64,000 bases of DNA. It comes from Ficedula albicollis (taxonomy: Eukaryota > Chordata > Aves > Passeriformes > Muscicapidae). Shown piece by piece: positions 53,218 to 64,000 of the stretch (position 1 is the first letter of the stretch; each line of letters begins with the position of its first letter). The position numbers were made by a program, and so were the translations under genes. Under the pieces are notes generated by a model. That model made no database searches, was not told the DNA's origin, and was given only the letters and a program-made list of their open reading frames with translations. The stretch spans positions 106,283,174-106,347,173 of the forward strand of contig NC_021673.1 in assembly GCF_000247815.1 (NCBI RefSeq). Reading direction: 5' to 3'.

Positions 53218-54564
53218 AGGTGAGTCCTCCCAGCTAGTGAAATGTCACTGATGGAGGAGCTCCAGGGCATTATTTCCCAACGGTGTGGCAACACTGCAGA
53301 GATGGAAAGACAGAGAAGCCAGGAAAACATAGATATATCTACTGCAAAACCCACAGCCCTGGGACTGACCCACTCTCACCGTAGTCAGGTCAATCCTCTT
53401 CACAGTCAGCTAAATGATGTGATGAAAGGTTCATAACAAAAGGCACGTGCAGGGTTTATATATGCCCAGACAAGGGTTCTTCACTCCAGGAGGGTCATGT
53501 TGTTACACACCTAGATAGGGCTTGGTGCCCAGGGCAGGCACTGCCTAGGCTGCAATTAGAGAAAGCAGCCACAGCTCCAGTCTGTGGTCCCAGGGAAGCT
53601 GTCCAAGAATAAACAGGGTTAGATGGTTGTCAGCTGCACTCATTCAACTCACAATCTGCCACCTGTGCCCCCATCTCCTCCCCCCCAGTTAAGTCACTAA
53701 TTCAAAGCACTCCTACCTCTGTGCATTTTTACAGGTTTATTACACATTGTGTAAGCAGCTGAAAGATCAACACCCTGTTTGTCAGTAGAAACACATGGAG
53801 TTTGGCAGAAACCCTGCTATCCAGTGGAACATGGGTTAGCTGGGAGGCAGATGCGACTTATTCATGGCTGCATCAGCTTCAGGGACTGTGATTCATGTTG
53901 CACAGTGAAGCAGCTCTGCAGAGCTACAAAGGGCTGTGAAGTTGACCTGTTGGTGAAAGCCACCCTGTTCTGCAAATCTGTGTAGCAGGATTTGAGATTC
54001 CTGCCAGCTGTAGTCCCAGACCTAAGACTTCAGCTTCAGAAAGAAAAAAGGAGTTTAAAGGCAAATAAAGTCAGTTTCAAAGGGAAAGGTGAGCAAAAAG
54101 GCTTTGAGCTGCCAGCAGGAATGCATGCAAAATAGAGATGGAAGAGCAGCCCGAGTTTTTACTTTGTAGCACGGCTAGCACCAGTTTACGTGATTTTCTG
54201 TGTGTGCAGAACTCCAGGCACTCGTTGTCGTGACAGAGACTGGAATAGACACTGAACCACATACAGCACACATGGGTACAATTATCATGTCTGGAGCAGC
54301 AACAGCTCTAAGTGACATTTTGCTAGAGTGAGTGGCTAATCTAATCTCTTCTCCTTCAGCCTGAAGGCTGGAACCCATGGGAGAAGAGCCTGCTGAACCA
54401 GCGAAACAGGATAGAGATGTAACCACTCCGGCAGTTGGTGAACGGGAGACTTAGAACAAGTAATGTCCTGAAAAGTGAACATGAGCTGTATTTGTAATCC
54501 CTGCTGGGAAAAAGCCAAGCGGGAAGTTGACAATTGCTAGATGCCAAGTAGAGAAAGAAAGAAA

Positions 54565-54903
<339 letters not shown>

Positions 54904-57900
54904 CAAACACAAAGTAAATTAGTTTTAAAGAGAATATAAAGTACTCCAAGGGTTACCAAAAAGCCCTGCACGAGTGCTTGAGGAGAAATGGCAAATAAAA
55001 CCAGACTTTGACAGGCAGGACACAGGTAACTGCAAGTGGCCTAAATAGCAAAGGTGTAAAAGTGACACTGAACAGGGTCACAGTGCACCTGGACTCCCAG
55101 CTGTACTGCACCTTCTCTGGGCTGGGCTTCCCACTGCAGCCTTACCTCATCTCCAAGGGGAAAACTGATTCCCCACCACACGCTCTCTCTCCCTGGCTGC
55201 TGCTAACTTTCTCCTGCTGCCCCTTTTCTAGTGAAGTTATCCCATGCCCCCTGCTCTGCCTGGGCAGCAGGACCATCCTGCTGGCAGGGTGCAGCCATGA
55301 AGCCAGCCCAGCTTCCAGCGCTCCTTGCCCCATTCCCTCCCCCCAGCAGGAGGCCAGCTGTTGCAGCTCCAACGGTTTTACAGCCGTGCGGGCTGGCTGA
55401 CCTCATGGCACAAGCTGGGAGCCGTGTGGGACACCACAAACCCCCCCAGCGCAGGCAGCGAGACGTCCACCCCCTCCCTGCAGCAGCGAGGCCAGGCTCG
55501 AGATTCCCTCCCCGCTGTAATTATTGCGGCTCTGCGCAGAGATTTATCACATGCAGCTGCCACAACTTGTTTACAAGACACAAAAGCCATGAAAACAAGG
55601 TTGATGAAGTCTGCGTGTGAGCTGTTTTCCCTGGCATGGATTTGTCATACCTCTTAGCTCGCTGACGCCCTGGCTGTCCACACAGTCTCCAAAAACACGG
55701 CAATGCCTTCCCTTCAGCTTCAGAGTAGCCAAAGGGTGTGCTGTCAGAGGCTGGGTTTTGACAAAACTCCTTTGCATTTAGGTTTATCTATTATTTTGCT
55801 GCAAGAACAGCAAAACCACCCATGTTGCCTCATTGCTTATTTCTTTTTTTTTTTTTTCCCCATGGTAAAACAAGTTTCACAAATAAAACTTTTTGTTTGT
55901 TCTACCAGTGATCTGTGGCCAGCACGTGAAGCCTTTGGCTTGTTACTAGGACTCCTGCTCGGTTCAGGATCTTAGCTCCACCCAATGCCCTACATCTACC
56001 TGCCTTTGATAACTTTATCTAAAGTTACTTCAGGTTTATGCTCAGAAAGAATAGGTTCAGGTAAACTTCAATAGCCAGCACCAAAACTATCAGTGCTAGA
56101 TTACAGGAAAGCAGAAACTCCCTTTTGATACATTTTAGCAGGCACTCAGTGTGAGTAATTTTCTTCTTCCAAGGTAAATAACACCTCAGGGTAGGGAAAA
56201 GCTTTTACATGGTGTGGTGTCAGGTGCTACTCAGCCACAGCCATCTGACTTATGACTACAGCCAAACTTCTAGGTGTAACCTTAGCACAACTAATAATTT
56301 AAGAAGTATATAATTGGCCTCAAGCAAAATTGGTCACCAGTGAAGTTCCCAGGGTAAGTCAGTCAGCAAAATGGAAATGCAGTGCTCATCACATGAGGAG
56401 GACTTTGGTGGTCATTTACACTAATACCACTTTGTGTGGCATAATAGTAAATGAAAGCAGCAGAGAGACCACAGGCTTTTACTTTCAATGAAAACTGTTA
56501 ACCTGAATGGCAACAGCTTTCTTCCTCATTCTATTTTCATTTTCAGTACTGCAGCTGCTACAGTGAAATTACAGAACTGGTCAGCTCAACCAGCAAAGTT
56601 TTTTTTCTTTCTAAGCTAGATGACATTTTTTATTTTAAAGGGCAAAGTAATGAAGAGTGAAGATCTCTGAAAATGCCCTTTAATGATCTGAGTTGCCCCA
56701 CTTTTTCTTTATCCCACAGCACACCAGCAAACTGCTTCGAAAAAAAAAAAAAAAAGGAAACAAAAGAGGAAAATATCGAGCAATTAAAATCAAACAATGC
56801 AAACATATTTGTGAGGCTGTTTTTCTTTCATTCATGAAGCATGGGTGTAAGGAGTGTTGCAATAAAGTTCCTTTCTGCAAGAACAGGAAAGGACAAGGCA
56901 TCTTCCAAACCTTTAATCAAAGATGACACTCCACTTTGGGTGCATAGAAACCTTTAAGATAAATCACCTATTCCACAAAACCATGTCTAACAACAACCTT
57001 TCCCTCAACATGAACCTCACAGTTACAAAAAAGTATACTTCCATTTTACACTTAGTCATTAAAAACCCCCACCAAACAATGCATACATAGGTATCTCAGG
57101 GAAAAATAGATCAGAAGTCCCAAGTACAGTGTGTCCAGAAAGACACTACACAAGGTTTTTCTGTACCCACCTGCAATTCCTTGAAGACAGAGCATACACC
57201 CATCTGTATGTTCAAAATTATTTTCCACCTTTATTTCCAAATTATTTTTAAAAGGAATTCAATACTCATACAGTATATTAGGATGACTGTGTTACCAAAG
57301 CTGATGCAGTCATAAGTAAGCCAGTGTTTGTTTGCCATTTTGATTTTAAACAAAAAGGTTCAAGAAAGGCACAAGTTCGGAAGAATTCCAAAGAGTACTT
57401 CAGAGAACAGAGAGAGTATTTCTGACACTAGAAAAATAAAGGCCACAGCAAAACAGAATAGCAGTCAGAATGTTGTAGTCTTCTTTCTACTCATAATGAT
57501 ATCCTTAAATCCACCAACTCTCCTTCTCCTCAAAGCCCTCCCCCAACCTCCCAAACAGACAACTGGTTTGTTTTTAAAGATTAGCCAGAACCAATTTTTT
57601 ACCCTGGAGGTCTCTTATTTCACTGTTGCTGGAAGGGTAAAGGGTGGGCGACTGACATTCAAGTAAGTTGAAATGTGAGCTGCAAGTCTTCACGTTTTTC
57701 AGTAATAAGTCATTTTGATAGCAAAGTCCTTTTCTGAAAGGTAACTTAGAATCTGTTGGCAAAAATACACCCCAATACAACAGGGATCTCTTCTAAATCT
57801 TAGCCAACCACCTGTTAAAGTATCTCACAAAGACCTGGCTCCCAGAACTCAGATTTCAATGCAATACAGCCTATTTTATTTCACTCTACTAGAATTACTG

Positions 57901-58404
57901 AGTAAAAACCTTGTCATTGCTAGTCCAAGTAAGGGTAGAAGCCCTTGCCCTCCCCTATCAAAATTTGTCACCAGCCATGTCTAGGAGCTGCATCACAAAG
58001 ATCTGCAAAGAACACTTGTCCCAGCCCCTCTTCTGGCCTCTTCCTTTTATCTTCAGATCTTCCCCATGGGCCATCACATTTCCCAGCCTTAAAATATTTC
58101 AAGGAGCCAAGAGCTGGTACTCTTAAAGGGGCCCGAGGTTTCCCTTTGAAATTTAGTCAGAATTGCCTACATAGTTCCCTTTGGCCCCTTCAAACAAATT
58201 TCAACACAGCAGAACACCATCAGGTACTTCTGCCCCACTTTTCAGCATTCTTTCAAATATCTGGTTGACAACAACTGCTAGCATGGCTCTCTAAACCAAA
58301 CAAAGTGAGTATGAGCTCAAAAATATTTCTCACTTCCATTTATTTCAAGGGTATTTCATGTTTTCTGCAAAGCTTGTATTCAACAAAATACTCTGTATGC
58401 ATCA

Positions 58405-58893
58405 CTTTTAAAGAAAATATTTTATTATATTATGGGAAAAAAGCATGATCATCCAAAGTTTGTATTGTTAAAAAAATTGAAAATTTAGACAGCGTGTCGG
58501 TATATTCCGTTCCACATGGGAATGATAAGAAGACTCTATATCATTTCTAGATATTGCACAGTCTGAAGGAAACAAAACAAATCACATGATCTTGGGAAAC
58601 ATCTCACATTATGAAAAATCTACAAAGAAAACATTAAAAAAAAATCCCAACAAAACACACAATCCTTTCTACAGTAGCTTTAAGTTTATAATTCTTGGAA
58701 TGACCGTATTCCACTGAAGACCATCTCAGTGACAGGAAGCTTCATTTCAGCAATCCCCTTGTGCAAATAAGATTAATAAAAAAAAATAATAATAATGCAG
58801 TGAAGTCTTTTGATATCGTGTGGGTGGCAATAACCACACAGCTGTTAGATCCCTGCCTGGTAAAACAAAACGGGGAAGGAGAAGGAAGGGGAT
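58405..58893 (-). other. TGIF1: TGIF1 3' UTR (end inferred)
   Basis: AT-rich sequence after the TAA stop, about 0.5 kb to the poly(A) signal at 58421-58426 (TTTATT on +, AATAAA on -). A second signal lies at 58339-58344. Mammalian TGIF1 3' UTRs are also short, as far as I recall. Confidence 0.55.
58421..58426 (-). terminator. TGIF1: Candidate TGIF1 poly(A) signal AATAAA
   Basis: TTTATT on the + strand within AAAATATTTTATTATATT, about 470 nt after the stop codon on the - strand. Confidence 0.5.
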
Positions 58894-59457
58894 TTAGGCC
58901 ATAAGTTTCGCCTGCAACTCCATCTCTGCCGCCCTTTTGAGTGCAACATCCACCAGAAGCTGGAATCCACTGAAATCCTGGTTCAGGTCTGGTGGTGTTG
59001 GAGGAGGAGTGTTAAAGAGCCCACTCTGTGTGTTTGCACCGGGTCCCAGTTTGGATGCGTCCTCGTGGCAGGAGAGGGGGTGATCTGTGAAGCCGCCAGC
59101 CGGGGGCTGCTGCAGGTCCGTGGTCTGGCCTACATCAGCTGGCTGGCAGAAGTGGAAAGGGGCATCTTTCAAGGCAGTCACAGTCGTGTGGCAAATGACG
59201 GAGGGCCGAGCCAGGAGCGAGCCCGGGGAGGCCGGCTTGGAGGAGGACACAGTCTTGGCCAGCGGCGCGGCGGGGAGGAAGGCAGGCTCCTCCAGCAGGG
59301 GAATGTAGTTCTTGGTGCTGATGGCTGACTCCGCCAGGCCGCCCTCGGGAAGCTTGGTCCCTCGCCGCGAGATAGTGAACTGATTTGGGTCTTTGCCATC
59401 CTTCCTCAGCATGTCAGGTAACAGCCTGCGGCGTGCATTGATAAACCAGTTGCAGAC
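58894..59457 (-). CDS. TGIF1: TGIF1 last coding exon: homeodomain helix 3, repression region, C-terminal conserved block
   Basis: Read on the - strand, the exon starts after the acceptor TTCCCAG and encodes 187 residues to TAA. It begins [20 protein letters not shown], the DNA-recognition helix of the homeodomain with the WFxNxR core, then [13 protein letters not shown], a Ser/Pro-rich repression region with SVICHTT and [14 protein letters not shown], and ends with [20 protein letters not shown] and [27 protein letters not shown] contains proline-directed threonines; in human TGIF1 this region is reported as a Ras/MAPK target. The C-terminal block carries the SIN3-binding function in the family. 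The frame is intact. Open frame before 59457 is intron. Confidence 0.97.
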   Translation of the reverse strand, partial: VCNWFINARRRLLPDMLRKDGKDPNQFTISRRGTKLPEGGLAESAISTKNYIPLLEEPAFLPAAPLAKTVSSSKPASPGSLLARPSVICHTTVTALKDAPFHFCQPADVGQTTDLQQPPAGGFTDHPLSCHEDASKLGPGANTQSGLFNTPPPTPPDLNQDFSGFQLLVDVALKRAAEMELQAKLMA

Positions 59458-61057
<1,600 letters not shown>

Positions 61058-63560
61058 TTAACTGCCTTTGCTGGTGCAGCCCCTTGTAGGGAGATTCGTC
61101 CCGCAGCGTTAACTTGTCACGCTGCAGCTTTTCTGTCAGCTGAACAAAAAGTGTCACCAATGATCCGTTCCTAAAGGAATCTTTCTCTGCAAACCTTCAT
61201 TTTCCTGTTCCCCTGGCAACCTTTTATCTGCTGCACGTTATCAGATATAGCTTCTATCTAATGAGAATATTGTCCAAGTTTGCTTGCTGTGGTATGCATC
61301 CAGCACTTTTTTCCAAGGATAACTATCCAGTGGCTGGGCAAAAGGTCAACAAGCAAGAACTTAAAACCCCAACTCAAGCCTTAGGTTATTTAATTATTTC
61401 TTAACATTCTGATGCTTCCTTCTTGGGAGGGATAGATTGCAGATTTTATAAACTAAAAATTATATCTATTCAGAAAAACTAATGGAAGAAGAAAAAAAAA
61501 AAAGGGGAGGGAAAGTGTGTTTGTCACCACCCCAAAGGAGATTTTCACTTATGAAGGAAAAAAAGTGCAGGAGAAGGGAAGAACCAGGTGCCTAAGAGTT
61601 CAGCAGTTTATCAGGAAATGAACTCTCATTTAATTGCATTCTGTATCAAAGAACCATGATCATTTAAATGTACCAGATTTTATCCTATTTTTTCAACTTT
61701 GTGGTTTTCATCACATATTTTTATCCCTGGAAACGTGTGTTCTGTGCTATGCTTACTATAAGGGCTCCAAATGTGCAGGTTAACTGCACACCTTCTCCCT
61801 CCAACACAAAGAAAGGAACAGGTTTCAAAATCTGATTATCCCTTTATATATGTACACCACACTAGTAGTAACATGAAGCCGTGGAATGTAAATCAAACAA
61901 ACAAGCAAGTATTCAATAGTTAGTAAGCCTACAATTCTACTCCTTTGGTAGGATACATGAATCACTAGTTCCATAAAACACAAAGAAAACCATGCTTTAA
62001 ACTCACCAGAAATTTTAGGAATCTTACAAACGACATACAAGTCCAAATAAGATACTACCCACGTTCATACTAATTTCAAGTGAACTCACACTGGCTTTCA
62101 GAAGCAGTTTTAGAAACTATAGAAGGAAAACAAGCCCTTAATCTTTTTGTCTTTTGAACTTAGACTGGGGGGGTGATGGGGTGGAAAGGAAGAAACTTAC
62201 TCACTTGCTAACACCAAAACTAAAACCCTTAAAAGTAAAAGCCAACTAAATGTCAAAAGTAAAATTTTCTGAGGGAAACCACCCATAATTCAAAAATTCT
62301 ATTTAAGGAAATAAAGTAAGCCCTAAATGACAAGAAGTGTACCTGTGAAAATATTAAACTATATAAAACTATGTTATATCCATAAGGCACAGAAGGAAGT
62401 AATGCCCTTTTAAAAAAACCAACCAACCAGCCACCAAAGCTCCTGCCACCATACAAAGAAAGATAAAAGGTATGCATGTGCAAGTTTTCCTTAATACTTG
62501 GCAGGAGAGTAGGGAAAGAAACAGAGAAGGACCTTTCCTCACACTTCGAAACTTCAGCCAAAACTGACATGGTAAATTATTCTTTCCTTCCCCTATTTAT
62601 GAATAGCTCCAACATCCTTAAATTTAGTCTAAGTTGTCCAATTTGAAGTGCACAGTTTTGATACACAAGCATTCACAACAGGATGATCAATCTGCAATCT
62701 GTCAGGCATAGTTACTTCAGTAACTTACTTGGTATTGTTTTCATTTTCCCAAATGCTGATTTATGTAACCGACAAACACCAAACTGACATACCAAATTTT
62801 TCATCTGGTGATTAGCTACATAAATTATCCAGTCATGGAACAGGAACAATGGGACAATATTTAAATAACCAACACAAGATAAACTCCAAATTATGTAAAC
62901 AGTTTCTTAATTCATGTAGAAAGTATGTCAAAAGTTTGCTTTACAATGATTCCAAGCAAACCACTTTGTCATAACTTCATGGAAAGTGCTGTCATGCTTG
63001 CAACCTGACCTGAGAACATGCCTTGCATCACGGGCTCCTGGAGCCATGAGCAACACTTCTGGGAACAAAGATCCTGCAGAGACGACAGGATGGCTCTTCA
63101 AAGCAGCTCAGCCCTTTTAAATTGAATTTAAAAACTAGCTAAAACTAGCCCATGCTCTTCAGACAATGTTTTGAAGTGCACTGTTCTTGTTTGTCAGAAA
63201 CCAGAACTGTTGCAGCACTTCACTGGGTTGGGTTTTTTGTTTGTTTTTAAATATAATGGGCAGTAAGGCAAGACCTTGGAAAAGAGGGAGAGGCAAACAG
63301 CAAGAGCTGGAAACAAGAGGGAAGGAGAAACTTCTATGAAAAAGTTAGATGTCTAATGGTTTGCAAGCAGTATTTACGTGGCATAACAAAAAGTACTCCA
63401 GATACACACCACCCAGTCAGAGGTGACCTTTCCAGGATCTAGCACACAACTATAACACTCCATGGACATCTCTGAATTCCAAAAAACTGACTTAACAGCA
63501 AAACCTCTCCTAGAACTGTTGCTTTTTCTTTAGCTGGGGAAAAAAAAAGAAAAAAAAAAG

Positions 63561-63964
63561 TGACAAGATAGTGTCTGAAAGCTAGCAGAATAAAAACGTT
63601 TCTCCCTTTTCAGACAAGATCTTCTGCTAAAGTAAAAGTTGTCATCTGACTAACCGTAACCTACCTAGCAAGAAATGAGTCACCAGCAGAGCCAGCCCTT
63701 TGACCCGCTGGCTTAGTGTGTCATATTAATTGACACAGTAAGTTAGTGACACAGAGCAGGTTTTGGTTAAGCAGGAAACCCAGCGTAGTACGACTTCTGC
63801 TGATTTAAATGAGCTCATTTAAATAGCTGATCAGCGCTCTGAACTCGTGGCAGATCTCTCCCGAGCAGTACAGAGTTAGCAGCAACAGGAAGTCATGGCT
63901 AGAAATCTCGCACTAGCCCAGCTGATATTTTTTTACTAGAGCAGGAGCCACATTGTTGCTGTCA
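63561..63964. promoter_or_regulatory. Cluster of TGTCA/TGACA TALE half-sites in TGIF1 intron 1
   Basis: TGACA or TGTCA occurs at 63561, 63640, 63719, 63731, 63747 and 63960. The middle ones form TGTGTCA (63717-63723), 7-nt spacer TATTAAT, TGACACA (63731-63737), then another TGACACA (63747-63753). TGTCA is the known core site of TGIF/MEIS/PREP TALE homeodomains. About one hit per 512 bp is expected by chance on both strands in unbiased sequence. Confidence 0.35.
63803..63838. promoter_or_regulatory. 22-bp perfect palindrome followed by two shorter palindromes
   Basis: ATTTAAATGAG (63803-63813) is followed immediately by its reverse complement CTCATTTAAAT (63814-63824). GCTGATCAGC (63826-63835) and AGCGCT (63833-63838) follow. 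Function unknown; a cruciform or dimeric protein site is possible. Confidence 0.5.
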
Positions 63965-64000
63965 AGGCTCTGTTTTCATTAAAGCATTCCTGCTGATTAC

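Overview
The window looks like vertebrate, most probably avian, nuclear DNA. It carries the 3' half of a DLGAP1 (GKAP/SAPAP1) gene on the + strand and the 3' two coding exons of a TGIF1 gene on the - strand. The two genes converge, which matches their neighbourhood on human chromosome 18p11.31. Three fragments of CR1 LINEs, the dominant retrotransposon of birds and other reptiles, and the fairly compact introns favour a bird. Species cannot be told from the sequence.

Layout: 1-9458 is a DLGAP1 intron with one CR1 copy. Six DLGAP1 coding exons follow at 9459-9832, 13028-13119, 21376-21794, 30781-30872, 32765-32917 and 35778-35987. All five introns between them are GT-AG and the reading frame is continuous, encoding about 445 residues that end in the PDZ-binding tail QTRL. 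The intron at 21795-30780 holds a CpG island (about 23735-24260). A long AT-rich 3' UTR probably extends to about 40890. The region from about 40.9 to 58.4 kb is intergenic; it holds a 16-bp minisatellite (47554-48497) with a 64-bp higher-order repeat and no gene I can recognise. TGIF1 then runs leftward: 3' UTR from 58893 down, last coding exon 59457-58894, homeobox exon 60969-60743, and intron 1 to the right edge. The TGIF1 first exon and promoter lie outside the window.

The two genes are functionally unrelated. DLGAP1 is a postsynaptic scaffold linking PSD-95 to SHANK and to dynein light chain. TGIF1 is a TALE-homeodomain transcriptional repressor that acts with SMAD2/3, CtBP and SIN3/HDAC.

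Two sequence-quality signals stand out. Seven uninterrupted G runs (16 to 784 nt, about 1.5 kb in total, all G on the + strand) sit at low-complexity or duplicated points; two are bracketed by exact 21- and 25-nt direct repeats. These look like mis-filled assembly gaps rather than biology. Separately, more than a dozen adjacent near-identical direct duplications with periods of about 37-182 bp (mostly 53-75 bp) are scattered through introns and intergenic DNA but spare every exon. They are either false (allelic or k-mer overlap) duplications or an unusual local burst of short tandem duplication. I found no convincing new gene system. The best biological leads are the intronic CpG island, a cluster of TGIF-type TGTCA half-sites with a palindrome cluster in TGIF1 intron 1, and the higher-order minisatellite.
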